The notes: generated by a model not told the origin, from the letters alone. Shown: positions 28,460-37,688, counted from the first letter of the stretch. The stretch is DNA of 64,000 nucleotides from Pyxidicoccus trucidator (GCF_010894435.1 NZ_JAAIXZ010000017.1:62001-126000), one strand, 5' to 3'. Program-made: numbers and translations.

Positions 28460-29323
28460 ATGTGCCGACTCTTTGGATTCCGTTCATCGACGCCCGCAGC
28501 CGTTCACCCTTCGCTGGTGACGGAGAAGAACTCGCTGCTCATCCAGTCGCGTGAGCACAAGGACGGGTGGGGCATTGCCGCCTACGGTGCGGAGCCTCTG
28601 CCTCTCGTCGCCCACGGTGTGGGGCCCGCGCACAGCGACCCTGACTTCGAGCGCGTGAGCAGCCGGGTGTCGTCTCACACGGTGGTGGCGCACATCCGCC
28701 TCGCGTCCGTGGGCGCGGTGGAGCTGCGCAACTCGCACCCCTTCCACCATGGCCGCTGGTCCTTCGGGCACAACGGGACGGTGCGCGAGTTCGCGAGGCA
28801 CCGGCCCGCCGTGGAAGCGCTCATCAGCCCGAGCTTCCGCCCCAACATCAAGGGGACGACGGACAGCGAGCGCTGCTTCTACCTGTTCCTTACCCGGCTG
28901 TCGGCCAGGCACTCGCTCGAGCACCCGGTCCCTGTGGAGTCCGTGGCCCGCGCGGTGGCGGAGACGATGTCGCTGGTGGCGGCGATTACGGACCAGCCCG
29001 GGGACCCGAACCGCTCGGCGATGAACTTCCTGGTGACGAACGGCGAGGTGATGGTGGCCTCGCGCCGCAACCGTCCGCTCCTCCTGTCCACGGGGCCGAG
29101 CTGCGGTGGGGTGGCGGGGCTGCCTCCGGTGGGCACGCAGGTGCCGCAGTTCGTCGTCGCCAGCGAGTCGCTGTGCGGTGGGCCGTACTGGGGCACGGTG
29201 GACGAGGAGGACGTCATCGGAGTGGACGCGCGCCTCGTGTTCCACCGCTGGCGCGTGCCCGAGCTGGCCGGGGGGGATTTGTTTCCGCCCGTGAATCCGG
29301 GCGCTCCGCAAAACGCGGCGTAA
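28460..29323 (+). CDS. Class II glutamine amidotransferase
   Basis: A 287-residue Ntn-type glutamine amidotransferase with Cys2 as nucleophile after Met removal (MCRLFGFR). The N-terminal motifs REHKDGWGIAAYG, HIRLASVGAVELRNSHPF and FGHNGTVREF are those of the YafJ/EgtC-like family, which hydrolyse glutamine for an unidentified partner; the synthase partner is not adjacent, so the acceptor substrate is unknown. Ribosome site is weak, and a TATAGAT element ends about 14 bases before the ATG, so a short-leader or leaderless mRNA is possible. The reading frame is intact. Confidence 0.9.
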   Translation: MCRLFGFRSSTPAAVHPSLVTEKNSLLIQSREHKDGWGIAAYGAEPLPLVAHGVGPAHSDPDFERVSSRVSSHTVVAHIRLASVGAVELRNSHPFHHGRWSFGHNGTVREFARHRPAVEALISPSFRPNIKGTTDSERCFYLFLTRLSARHSLEHPVPVESVARAVAETMSLVAAITDQPGDPNRSAMNFLVTNGEVMVASRRNRPLLLSTGPSCGGVAGLPPVGTQVPQFVVASESLCGGPYWGTVDEEDVIGVDARLVFHRWRVPELAGGDLFPPVNPGAPQNAA

Positions 29324-29416
29324 GCGCCGGGTGTGGCGCTTCTCTCTTGAGCGCCGCACACGCGAGGGAGCGTCCCTGATGCGCTTCAGGTTCCTCGCGC
29401 GCTGGAGGCCGCTCTC

Positions 29417-30580
29417 GTGATGCGCGCGGATGCACTCGCCGCGCGCTGGAACACCCCTGACGGCCAGCGCCGACGCGAGCAACTCATCGCCATGGGCCTG
29501 CGAGGTCCCTGGCGAGAGGTGCTGGTCGGCTTCCCCGGCACGGAGGCGCTGGGGGGCAACCTCGGAGGACTCCGGGGCATCGACCTGACGCAGCAGGAGC
29601 TGAGCGGCGCGGACCTCGTGAGGGCGCGGCTGGAGGGCGCGGTGCTGGAGGACTGCGGGCTCCAGGACGCGCGGCTGGAGCTTGCGACGCTGTCAGGGGC
29701 CTCGCTGCGCCATGCCCGGATGGAGCGCGCGAACCTGACGGCGTGTGTGGCCCTGGGCGCGAGCTGGGACGACGCGTTCCTGGAGGGCGCGGTGCTCACG
29801 GCGTCCAACCTGACGCGCAGCTCCTTCCGCCGTGCACAGCTGCGAGATGCCCGGTTCGACAAGGCCACGTTGCAGCTCGCGGACCTCCGCAACGCGGACC
29901 TGCGGGACACGAGCCTGTACTTCTGCGACCTGGAGGACGCGCTCCTCACGTGCGCGCGGTGGGAGCCGGAGCGGGTGTATCCGTATTCGGCCCGGGACTT
30001 CGTGCGTGAGGCGCGGAGGGCGGGCTACCCGTCCTTCATCGAGCCCATCCTGATGCTTCAGGGAGGTGCTGGGCTCCTCCGCCTCACGAACCGGCGAGCC
30101 CTCCTGCACATCGAGGCGGGGGTGGACGCCAGCTCCGACCTGGATGCGGAAGTGAGCTCGATCTTGAAGGAACGGAACTGGCGCATGCACATGGTCGCGG
30201 CGGCGGCCGTTGTGCTGGGGGGCGCGAACGAGCACACCCTGGCGGCCCTGTGGGACGTCCTGGACCGGTGGAGCTGGGCCCATCCTCAGCTCACGGTGGC
30301 GTTACTCCTGAGAGACCCTGACTTCGAGGAGCGCGTGCGAGCCCGGATGCACGCCGCCAGCCCGACCCGCCCAGAGAAGGCTGGCACCCCGGACATGAGC
30401 GAGGTGCGGGCCTGTCTCGTGTGGGGACTCCATCTGCGGACGACCGCCACTCACCTGCCGACGCTCGGCCTGCGCGGGTCGGTGGAGCACGCCCATCGCT
30501 GGCTCGTGCGCCTCCACGAACAGGTGGACCCGCGCATCCAGGCGCAGTGGCATTCAACGCCTCATTCAGCGGCGGAGTGA
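29417..30580 (+). CDS. Pentapeptide repeat protein
   Basis: A 387-residue protein. Residues about 48-175 consist of pentapeptide repeats of the A(D/N)LXX type (LSGADLVRARLEGAVL, LRHARMERANLTAC, LQLADLRNADLRDTSL), which form a right-handed quadrilateral beta-helix. The flanking parts are helical. The C-terminal 200 residues contain no recognised domain. No signal peptide or membrane segment is seen. Start is GTG with GGAGG eight bases upstream; the next ATG, three bases on, is possible. Function is unknown; such proteins often bind or mimic nucleic acids or other proteins. Confidence 0.85.
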   Translation: MMRADALAARWNTPDGQRRREQLIAMGLRGPWREVLVGFPGTEALGGNLGGLRGIDLTQQELSGADLVRARLEGAVLEDCGLQDARLELATLSGASLRHARMERANLTACVALGASWDDAFLEGAVLTASNLTRSSFRRAQLRDARFDKATLQLADLRNADLRDTSLYFCDLEDALLTCARWEPERVYPYSARDFVREARRAGYPSFIEPILMLQGGAGLLRLTNRRALLHIEAGVDASSDLDAEVSSILKERNWRMHMVAAAAVVLGGANEHTLAALWDVLDRWSWAHPQLTVALLLRDPDFEERVRARMHAASPTRPEKAGTPDMSEVRACLVWGLHLRTTATHLPTLGLRGSVEHAHRWLVRLHEQVDPRIQAQWHSTPHSAAE

Positions 30581-30581
30581 T

Positions 30582-31067
30582 TCAAGACATCCACGCGTCG
30601 AGCAACACTGCCGGCCGTGCCCCGAAGGCCTCAGCCGTGAGCTCGCGCGCATCGCCGCCTGTGTGCCGCAACGTCACGCGCAGGAACTCACGGGGCGCAG
30701 CCGCCGGAATCCGGTCCAGCCACTCCACCAACGAGGCCCCGTCCCCGCTCTCCACCATGTCCAGGAAGCCGGTGGAGTACAGGTCGTCGTAGTTCGCCAG
30801 CCGGTACAGGTCCGCGTGGTACAGCGGAATTCTTCCCGAGTACGGATACACAATCGCAAACGTGGGACTGGCCACCTCCGAGCGAGGCACTTCCGCGCCC
30901 TCGGCCACGCCGCGCGCCAGGTGTGTCTTCCCCGCGCCCAGCTCGCCAATCAGCCCCACGAAGTCACCCGGCCGTAGCAGCTTGCCCAGCCGCACGCCCA
31001 GCGCATGCGTCTCCTCGGGAGACTCCAGGCGCAGCGTCTTCACTCGCGTCGCGGTCTCGCTGCTCAT
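30582..31067 (-). CDS. tsaE: tRNA threonylcarbamoyladenosine biosynthesis ATPase TsaE
   Basis: A 161-residue P-loop ATPase needed with TsaB, TsaD and TsaC to make t6A37 in tRNAs that read ANN codons. The Walker A motif GELGAGKTHLARG is intact, and the family motifs SPTFAIVYPYSG and LYHADLYRL are present. The start was placed at the ATG that overlaps the nnr stop by four bases (ATGA), so translation is coupled to the upstream gene. An earlier start would add six residues. It is the last gene of the minus-strand housekeeping block. Confidence 0.94.
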   Translation of the reverse strand: MSSETATRVKTLRLESPEETHALGVRLGKLLRPGDFVGLIGELGAGKTHLARGVAEGAEVPRSEVASPTFAIVYPYSGRIPLYHADLYRLANYDDLYSTGFLDMVESGDGASLVEWLDRIPAAAPREFLRVTLRHTGGDARELTAEAFGARPAVLLDAWMS

Positions 31068-32599
31068 CGGCCCCACCGGACCCACAAATCACACAGCCCC
31101 TGCTCCACCAGGTCTCCGGCAATCAGCCCCAGCTGCCCGCGCCGTGCCGCCGCCATATCACCAGCGAGCCCATGCGCATACACCGCCGTCCACACCGCGT
31201 CCGGCATCGGAAAGCCCTGGGCCAGGAACGCACCGCACAGGCCCGACAGCACGTCCCCCGAGCCTCCCGTGGCCATGCCCGGGTTCCCCGTGGTGTTGAT
31301 GAACACGCGCCCATCCGGATGGGCCGTCAGCGTCCTGTCACCCTTCAGCACCACCGTCACCCCGAGCCCCGAGGACAGCTGCTTCACCAGCTCCAGCCGC
31401 CGCGTCTGGACCTCCTTCGTCGGCTTCCCCGTCAGCCGCGCCATCTCTCCCGGGTGCGGCGTGAGCACCACCGGCCCCTTCGCCTTCCGCAGCACCGACA
31501 GGTCCGTGGCCACCGCGTTGAGTGCGTCCGCATCCAGCACCGCCGGCAGCTCCAGCCGCGACAGCAGCTCGCCAATCAGCGCTCCCGTCTCCGGGCCGCG
31601 CGGAATCCCGGGCCCCATGACGAGCGCATCCTTGCCCTCGGCCGCCGCCAGCAGCGCGTTCAGGTCGCTCAGCCCCAGCGGCCCTGTGCCGTCCAGGGGC
31701 GTGCCCATGATTTCCGCCGAGTGCGACTGAATCGTGTCCAGCGCATCCCCGCGCGCCGCCACCGTGACGAGCCCCGCGCCCGAGCGCAGCGCCGACTTCG
31801 CCACCAGCGCCGCCGCGCCCGTCTTCCCCCGGCTCCCCGCCACCACCAGCACGTGCCCGAAGGTGCCCTTGTGCGAGTCCGCCCGGCGCACCGGCAGCGT
31901 GGCGCGCGCGTCCGCCTCCTCCACCACCAGCAGCTTCGGCCCGGACAGGTCCTTCGAGGCCTCGCCGCCCATGCCGATGTCCACCCGCCGCACCCGCCCG
32001 CACAGCGAGGCCCCGGGCTCCAGCACCTGCCCCGGCTTGAGGAAGCCGAAGGCCACCGTGACATCCGCCTCCACGCACGGCGAGAAGGGCTCGCCCGTGT
32101 CGCTCTGCAGGCCCGAGGGCACGTCCGCCGCCACCACCTTCGCCCCCGCGAACCGCCAGCGGGAAATCGCGCCAATCGCCTCGGCGAACTCCCCGGCCGG
32201 CGCACGGCTCAGCCCCGTGCCGAACAGCGCATCCACCACCACGTCGCCGTGCCCCAACTCCGGCAGCGACGCCAGCGAGCGGGGCACCACGCCGAAGCCC
32301 TTCAGCGCCGCGAGATTCCGCTTCGACTCCACGGTCAGCTTCGCCGCGTCCCCCACCAGCGCCACGAGCACGCGCGCCCCACCCTCCTGGAGGAAGCGCG
32401 CCGCGACCAGCCCGTCCCCGCCGTTGTTCCCAGGGCCGCACAGCACGGTGACGCGCCCCTCCGGGCCGGCCACGCTCCGGGCCACCTCGGCGAGCCCCCG
32501 CCCCGCGTTCTCCATCAGCAGCGCGGAGGGCATCCCGTGATGCTCTTCCGCATCCAGCTCGGCCTGACGCATCTGGGCCGCGGTGAGGACTCGCAACAT
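31064..32599 (-). CDS. nnr: Bifunctional NAD(P)H-hydrate epimerase and ADP-dependent dehydratase
   Basis: A 511-residue fusion that repairs hydrated NADH and NADPH. The N-terminal epimerase half (NnrE-type, about residues 1-215) has the glycine-rich GPGNNGGDGLVAAR. The C-terminal dehydratase half (NnrD-type, ribokinase-like fold, about residues 230-505) has LVVAGSRGKTGAAAL, LTPHPGEMARL and the NTTGNPGMATGGSGDVLSG motif that binds the nucleotide. The start was taken at the ATG with a purine-rich GGGGGAG upstream, in the gap after acpS. It follows acpS by four bases and overlaps tsaE by four, so the three are one operon. Confidence 0.95.
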   Translation of the reverse strand: MLRVLTAAQMRQAELDAEEHHGMPSALLMENAGRGLAEVARSVAGPEGRVTVLCGPGNNGGDGLVAARFLQEGGARVLVALVGDAAKLTVESKRNLAALKGFGVVPRSLASLPELGHGDVVVDALFGTGLSRAPAGEFAEAIGAISRWRFAGAKVVAADVPSGLQSDTGEPFSPCVEADVTVAFGFLKPGQVLEPGASLCGRVRRVDIGMGGEASKDLSGPKLLVVEEADARATLPVRRADSHKGTFGHVLVVAGSRGKTGAAALVAKSALRSGAGLVTVAARGDALDTIQSHSAEIMGTPLDGTGPLGLSDLNALLAAAEGKDALVMGPGIPRGPETGALIGELLSRLELPAVLDADALNAVATDLSVLRKAKGPVVLTPHPGEMARLTGKPTKEVQTRRLELVKQLSSGLGVTVVLKGDRTLTAHPDGRVFINTTGNPGMATGGSGDVLSGLCGAFLAQGFPMPDAVWTAVYAHGLAGDMAAARRGQLGLIAGDLVEQGLCDLWVRWGR

Positions 32600-32603
32600 G
32601 CGC

Positions 32604-32984
32604 TCACTCCCCCTTCTTCTGGAGCACCACCGTGGCTGCCGCCACGCCGGCGTCATGCGACAGCGCGAGGAAGGCCTCCAACCCCCGCGCCTCCATCACC
32701 TCCAACGCCACCCCGGACAGCGCGAAGTACGGCGGGCCACCGTCCCGCCGCACCTCCATGTCCTTCCAGCGGATGCCCGGAGGCGCGCCCAGGGCCTTCA
32801 CCAGGGCCTCCTTGGCCGCCCAGCGCGCCGCGTACGCGCTGGCCGCGTCATGCCGCTGGCCGCACAGCGCCCGCTCCTCCGCCGTGTACACGCGGTTCAG
32901 GAAGGCCTCCGCGCGCGGCCCCTCCATGATGCGCTGGATGCGGGAGATGGAGCAGATGTCCAGGCCGAGGCCGACGATTCCCAT
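32604..32984 (-). CDS. acpS: Holo-[acyl-carrier-protein] synthase
   Basis: A 126-residue phosphopantetheinyl transferase that loads the 4'-phosphopantetheine arm of CoA onto the acyl carrier protein for fatty acid synthesis. The metal-binding motifs GLGLDICSISRI and AARWAAKEALVKAL (the conserved Glu and Lys) are present, and the length is normal for the trimeric AcpS class. It begins six bases after the pdxJ stop and ends four bases before nnr, so it is translated from a polycistronic message. AcpS does not usually act on polyketide carrier proteins, which need Sfp-type enzymes. Confidence 0.96.
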   Translation of the reverse strand: MGIVGLGLDICSISRIQRIMEGPRAEAFLNRVYTAEERALCGQRHDAASAYAARWAAKEALVKALGAPPGIRWKDMEVRRDGGPPYFALSGVALEVMEARGLEAFLALSHDAGVAAATVVLQKKGE

Positions 32985-32990
32985 GCCGCG

Positions 32991-33716
32991 CTACCCCGGG
33001 TTGCGCATCAGGTCCAACATCTCCCGCACCGCGCGGTCGAAGCCCACCAGCACCGCGCGCCCCACAATCGCGTGGCCGATGTTCAGCTCGTCGATTTCAG
33101 CGATTCGGGCAATGGCCTGCACGTTGTCGTAGTTGAGCCCGTGGCCCGCGGCCACGCCCATGCCCAGCTTCGTGCCCGCCTTGGCCGCGTCCACGATTCG
33201 CGCCAGCTCCCGCGCACGCTCCTTCTCGTTGCGCGCCTCGCAGTAGCGGCCGGTGTGCAGCTCGATGCGGTCCGCGTTCACCTTGTGCGACGCCCGCACC
33301 TGGTCCAGGTCCGGGTCGATGAACAGCGAGACGACAATCTCCCCGTCCTTGAGGTTCTTGATGATCTTCGCGACGTGCTCGCGCTGGCCCGCGACTTCCA
33401 GGCCACCCTCGGTGGTGAGCTCCTCGCGCCGCTCGGGCACCAGCGTCACCACGTCCGGCTTGTGCTCGTAGGCGATCTTCACCATCTCCGCGGTGGCCGC
33501 CATCTCGAGATTGAGCAGCGTCTGCACCGTCTCGCGGAGGATGCGCAAATCGCGGTCCTGGATGTGGCGCCGGTCCTCGCGCAGGTGGATGGTGATCTGC
33601 TGCGCGCCGGCCAGCTCGGCCATGGCCGCCGCCGTCACCGGATCCGGGTACGTGGTTCGCCGCGCCTGCCGCAGCGTCGCCACATGGTCCACGTTGACAC
33701 CCAGTCGCTGTCCCAT
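32991..33716 (-). CDS. pdxJ: Pyridoxine 5'-phosphate synthase
   Basis: A 241-residue TIM-barrel enzyme that condenses 3-amino-2-oxopropyl phosphate with 1-deoxy-D-xylulose 5-phosphate in DXP-dependent vitamin B6 synthesis. Family stretches are intact: VNVDHVATLRQAR at the N-terminus, ITIHLREDRRHI, IELHTGRYCE and GVAAGHGLNYDNVQ. Length is typical. The ATG chosen starts MGQRLGVNVDH, the normal PdxJ N-terminus. It is followed by acpS after six bases. The gap to glmM upstream is 106 bases, with a weak GC-rich hairpin and no clear terminator. Confidence 0.97.
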   Translation of the reverse strand: MGQRLGVNVDHVATLRQARRTTYPDPVTAAAMAELAGAQQITIHLREDRRHIQDRDLRILRETVQTLLNLEMAATAEMVKIAYEHKPDVVTLVPERREELTTEGGLEVAGQREHVAKIIKNLKDGEIVVSLFIDPDLDQVRASHKVNADRIELHTGRYCEARNEKERARELARIVDAAKAGTKLGMGVAAGHGLNYDNVQAIARIAEIDELNIGHAIVGRAVLVGFDRAVREMLDLMRNPG

Positions 33717-33822
33717 CGACCGCACCTCGCTTGCGCGGGCACGGGATTGTCGATGGCCCCGGGACGCGCCGGCCCTTCTTTTCGCGGCCGGCGTCCGGAA
33801 GTCAACCGCCGTGAGCGGTGAC

Positions 33823-35217
33823 TCAGCCGTTGAGTGTCTTGGAGAGCGCCGCGGCGATCTCCCTGGCGTACGCCTCGTTGCGGACGGCGTCCTCGCCCTC
33901 GATGAGCACGCGCACCTTGGGCTCCGTGCCGGAGAAGCGCACCAGCACGCGGCCGGCATTGCCCAGCCGCTGCTCCACGCTCTTGATGGCCTTCATCACC
34001 TCCGGCATCTCGCCGAGCTCCTTCTTCTGCTTCACCACCACGTTGAGCAGCGTCTGGGGCACCGGCTCGAAGATGGAGGACAGCTCGCTCAGCGGCTTGC
34101 CCGAGCGGCACATGACCGCCAGCAACTGCAGCGCCGCCAGGGTGCCGTCGCCGGTGGTGGTGTGGTCCAGGAAGATGAGGTGACCGCTCTGCTCGCCGCC
34201 CAGGTTGTAGCCGTTGCGGCGCATCTCATCGACGACGTAGCGGTCGCCCACGCGGGTGCGGGCCACCTTGACGCCCAGCTTGGACACCGCGCGCTCCAGG
34301 CCGATGTTGCTCATCACCGTCGTCACGAGCGTCTTCTTCTTGAGCAGCTTGCGGGCCACCAGCTCGTCCGTGCAGATGGCCATGATGGCGTCGCCGTCCA
34401 CCACCTTGCCCTTCTCGTCCACGACGATGAGGCGGTCCGCGTCGCCGTCCAGCGCGATGCCGATGTGGGCACCGTGCTTCACCACCGCGCGAGCCAGGCC
34501 CTCCGGGTGGAGCGCGCCGCACTTGTGGTTGATGTTCTTGCCGTCCGGGTTCACGCCGAGGGTAATCACCTTGGCGCCCAGCTCCTCCAGCACGGCGGGC
34601 GCCGTCTTGTAGGCCGCGCCGTTGGCGCAGTCCACGACGACGGTCATCCCCTCCAGGGTCAGCTCGCGCGGGAAGGTGGCCTTGAGGAACACGATGTAGC
34701 GGCCGCGCGCGTCCTCCATGCGGAACGCCCGGCCAATCTTCGTGGCCGTGGGGCGGATGGAGTCGATGGAGCCGCTGGACACCAGCTCTTCAATCTTCCC
34801 CTCCGTCTCGTCCGGCAGCTTGAAGCCGTCGCGCCAGAAGAACTTGATGCCGTTGTCCTCGTACGGGTTGTGGGAAGCGGAGATGACCGCGCCCGCGTCC
34901 GCCCGCATGGAGGTGGTGAGGTTGGAGATGCCCGGCGTCGGCAGCGGGCCCACGAGCTCCACGTCCACGCCCATGGAGATGATGCCGGCGGCCAGCGCCT
35001 GCTCGAGCATGTAGCCCGACAGCCGCGTGTCCTTGCCGATGATGACGCGGTGCCGGTGCGGCCCGTTGCGGATGAGGAACGCGAGCGCACGCCCGAGCTG
35101 CATCGCCACCTCGGCCGTCATCGGGTAGACGTTCGCCTTGCCGCGCACGCCGTCCGTGCCGAACAGCTTCTGCGACGCCCGCTCCTCCTTCGGAGGCATG
35201 TTCATCCTGTACGCCAT
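33823..35217 (-). CDS. glmM: Phosphoglucosamine mutase
   Basis: A 464-residue alpha-D-phosphohexomutase that converts glucosamine-6-phosphate to glucosamine-1-phosphate on the way to UDP-GlcNAc, peptidoglycan and lipopolysaccharide. Key motifs are the N-terminal KLFGTDGVRGKAN, the phosphoserine loop ISASHNPYEDNG (active Ser near residue 115), the metal loop ALDGDADRLIVVD and GEQSGHLIF with the sugar-binding Glu. The start is the ATG with GGTGGAG upstream, giving about 18 residues before the conserved KLFGTDG. In many bacteria cdaA and ybbR precede glmM; here they do not. Confidence 0.96.
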   Translation of the reverse strand: MAYRMNMPPKEERASQKLFGTDGVRGKANVYPMTAEVAMQLGRALAFLIRNGPHRHRVIIGKDTRLSGYMLEQALAAGIISMGVDVELVGPLPTPGISNLTTSMRADAGAVISASHNPYEDNGIKFFWRDGFKLPDETEGKIEELVSSGSIDSIRPTATKIGRAFRMEDARGRYIVFLKATFPRELTLEGMTVVVDCANGAAYKTAPAVLEELGAKVITLGVNPDGKNINHKCGALHPEGLARAVVKHGAHIGIALDGDADRLIVVDEKGKVVDGDAIMAICTDELVARKLLKKKTLVTTVMSNIGLERAVSKLGVKVARTRVGDRYVVDEMRRNGYNLGGEQSGHLIFLDHTTTGDGTLAALQLLAVMCRSGKPLSELSSIFEPVPQTLLNVVVKQKKELGEMPEVMKAIKSVEQRLGNAGRVLVRFSGTEPKVRVLIEGEDAVRNEAYAREIAAALSKTLNG

Positions 35218-35513
35218 GTGTGCCGCTCCACCTTTCCCACGCCGGGCCTGCGCCGGCCTTCGACGTCGGGGCTTATACCCCGCCCTCAGTACGGGCCCGA
35301 AGTGACGGACCCGGTGTTCCCTGGGCAACCTCCCAGGCGTGCAGGCTTATCAGCCTCAACGAGATTGCGAAATCAGTACCAACGCCGCCGGAGGGTCTCG
35401 GATGCATCGCGCCACGAGTCCCATGAGAGCGATGGGCGCCGCACAGTGCCTCCCTGGCTGCCCCCCGGCGGTGCCCGGCAGTCCACACAGCGAGGACTGA
35501 AAGCCACACCAAA

Positions 35514-36752
35514 TTACCGCCCGTACAGCAGGCCACCCTCCATTCCTTGCCGGATCGCATCCGCCACGACCAGGGCGTCCCGGGCCTCCACCACGTCGTG
35601 CACCCGGACCACGTCAGCGCCCCCCAGGGCGGCCATGGCGGCCACGGAGCCCAGCGTCGCCGCCAGCCGCTCGGTGGCTGGCTTGCCCCCCGTCAGCTTG
35701 CCGAGGAAGCCCTTCCGGCTGGTGCCCACCAGCAGCGGCAGCCCCAGCACGCGCAATTCGCCCAGGCGGCGCAGCAGGAAGAGGTTGTGGTCGACCGTCT
35801 TCCCGAAGCCGATGCCCGGGTCCAGGAGGATGCGCCCGCGTGGCACCCCCGCCGCCTCCGCCCGCGCCAGGGCGTCCTCCAGGAAGGCCAGCACCTCGTC
35901 CACCACGTCGTCGTAGCGCGGCGACTGCTGCATGGTGGCCGGAGTGCCCTGGATGTGCATGAGACAGCAGGCCGCCCCCGCCTCGGCCACCACGCGCGGC
36001 AAGTCGGGGTCGGAGCGGAAGCCGGTGATGTCGTTGATGAGGTGCGCGCCCGCCTTCAGCACCTCGCGGGCGACGGCCGCCTTGGTGGTGTCCACCGACA
36101 GGGGCACGGAGGTCCGCGCCCGCAGGCCCTGGATGACGGGCAGCACCCGCGCCACCTCCTCCTCCGCGTCCACCGGCTGGGAGCCGGGACGGGTGGACTC
36201 TCCACCTACATCGAGCAGATCCGCGCCCGCCTCCGCCAGCGCCACGCCGTGGGCAATGGCGGCCTCCGCGTCGAAGAAGCGCCCGCCGTCGGAGAAGCTG
36301 TCCGGCGTCACGTTCACCACGCCCATGACGTAGGTGCGCGTGCCCCACGCGAAGGTGCGCCCACCCAGCTCCAGCGCGCCAGAGGCCTTCCCCGCCTCCA
36401 GTGCCCGCTCCACCGTGGCGGCCAGTGCCGTCAGCGGGGGCGACTCCAAGCGTGCCGTGGCCAGCAGCCGGTCGAACTGCTCCTTGCGCCCCGTGAGCAG
36501 CCCCGTGCCTGGCCGCGCCTTCGCGTCACCGGGAATCCAGGCGGGGTACTCCTCCAGCCCGGGCGCCGTGGCGGTGGCGTGGAGGGACTGGAGGAAGTGC
36601 CCCTCCTCCTTCGCCAGCCCTGTGAGGAGCAGCTGGGCGTGGGGGAGCTTCTCCAGCAGGTACTCGCGGGCGGACGGGGGCAGCCCCAGCCGCCGGAAGG
36701 CGAGCAGCAGATCCTCCGGACGGTCGGCGACAATCGGACGGGCACGAGGCAT
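35514..36752 (-). CDS. folP: Dihydropteroate synthase with N-terminal extension
   Basis: A 412-residue protein whose C-terminal 270 residues are a complete dihydropteroate synthase (pABA plus DHPPP to dihydropteroate, the sulfonamide target). Motifs are VMGVVNVTPDSFSDGG, LLDVGGESTRPGS, INDITGFRSDPDL and LVGTSRKGFLGKLTG. The N-terminal 130 residues (HAQLLLTGLAKEEGHFLQSL and so on) are an extension not found in E. coli FolP, whose role is unknown. The start ATG has AGGAG about ten bases upstream. The 296-base gap before glmM is longer than the other spacings in this block. Confidence 0.93.
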   Translation of the reverse strand: MPRARPIVADRPEDLLLAFRRLGLPPSAREYLLEKLPHAQLLLTGLAKEEGHFLQSLHATATAPGLEEYPAWIPGDAKARPGTGLLTGRKEQFDRLLATARLESPPLTALAATVERALEAGKASGALELGGRTFAWGTRTYVMGVVNVTPDSFSDGGRFFDAEAAIAHGVALAEAGADLLDVGGESTRPGSQPVDAEEEVARVLPVIQGLRARTSVPLSVDTTKAAVAREVLKAGAHLINDITGFRSDPDLPRVVAEAGAACCLMHIQGTPATMQQSPRYDDVVDEVLAFLEDALARAEAAGVPRGRILLDPGIGFGKTVDHNLFLLRRLGELRVLGLPLLVGTSRKGFLGKLTGGKPATERLAATLGSVAAMAALGGADVVRVHDVVEARDALVVADAIRQGMEGGLLYGR

Positions 36753-36931
36753 GGGGAGGCGGCTCCTGCGGCGCGGTTCGCGCACCCTACCGCCCGCTCC
36801 GCCCTTCGTCCCATGGGTAGAACAATGCGTCCCATCCCTCGCGGCTGGTGGTGACGGTTCGGGGGCGCATATTGAGTGCGGAGGACGGAAGGCCCTGAGG
36901 GCCGCCGCCCCCGGAAGAAAAGGAGCACTCC

Positions 36932-37627
36932 ATGATGACCGTTCGACCCTCTGAAGCCCGCGGACATGCCAACCACGGCTGGCTGGACTCCCACCACACC
37001 TTCTCGTTCGGGAGCTACTACGCCCCCGACAACATGGGCTTCCGCGCCCTGCGCGTCATCAACGAGGACCGTGTCACGGCCGGCGAGGGCTTCGACACGC
37101 ACCCCCACCGCGACATGGAAATCATCACCTACCCCCTCAGCGGGGCCATTGCCCACCGTGACAGCACGGGCGGCGACGGGCTGCTGCGCGCGGGTGAGGT
37201 GCAGCGGATGACGGCCGGCACCGGTGTCATGCACAGCGAGATGAACGGCTCGGACCAGGACCTGCACTTCCTGCAGATCTGGATCATCCCCGAGCGGCGC
37301 GGCCTGAAGCCCGGCTACGAGCAGAAGGCGTTTCCGGAGTCCGAGCGGCAGGGACGCTGGCGCGTGGTGGCCAGCCCCGACGCGCGCGAGGGCAGCCTCA
37401 CCGTGCACCAGGACGTGTCGCTGCACAGCACGCTCCTGGGCGTGGGCGAGCAGGCCGAGTACACGCTGGCCCCCGGCCGCCACGCCTGGCTGCAGCTGGC
37501 CCGCGGCAAGGGCACGCTCAACGGCCTGGAGCTGAAGGCCGGTGACGGCGTGGCCGTGTCCGAGGAGTCTCGGCTGGTCCTCACCGCCACCGAGCCCGTC
37601 GAGGCGCTGCTCTTCGACCTGGCCTGA
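36932..37627 (+). CDS. Pirin family protein
   Basis: A 231-residue bicupin of the pirin/YhaK family. The N-terminal cupin carries the iron ligands as HPHRDMEIITY and VMHSEMNGS. Homologues oxidise quercetin or act as redox sensors, but the substrate here is unknown. AAGGAG lies seven bases before the start ATG. The gene is on the opposite strand to its neighbours folP and ftsH and is followed by a symmetric hairpin shared with ftsH, so it looks like an insertion into the housekeeping block. Confidence 0.9.
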   Translation: MMTVRPSEARGHANHGWLDSHHTFSFGSYYAPDNMGFRALRVINEDRVTAGEGFDTHPHRDMEIITYPLSGAIAHRDSTGGDGLLRAGEVQRMTAGTGVMHSEMNGSDQDLHFLQIWIIPERRGLKPGYEQKAFPESERQGRWRVVASPDAREGSLTVHQDVSLHSTLLGVGEQAEYTLAPGRHAWLQLARGKGTLNGLELKAGDGVAVSEESRLVLTATEPVEALLFDLA

Positions 37628-37654
37628 GCGGCCGGGCATGAGGCCCGCAAAGCA

Positions 37655-37688
37655 GAAGGCCCTTCCCGGTGTGCTGGGAAGGGCCTTC
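37655..37688. terminator. Bidirectional hairpin between pirin and ftsH
   Basis: A perfect 13-bp stem (37655-37667 with 37676-37688) around an 8-base loop lies 27 bases after the pirin stop and 25 bases after the ftsH stop on the other strand. There is no clear U-tract on either side, but its position between convergent genes supports a shared terminator. Confidence 0.75.
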
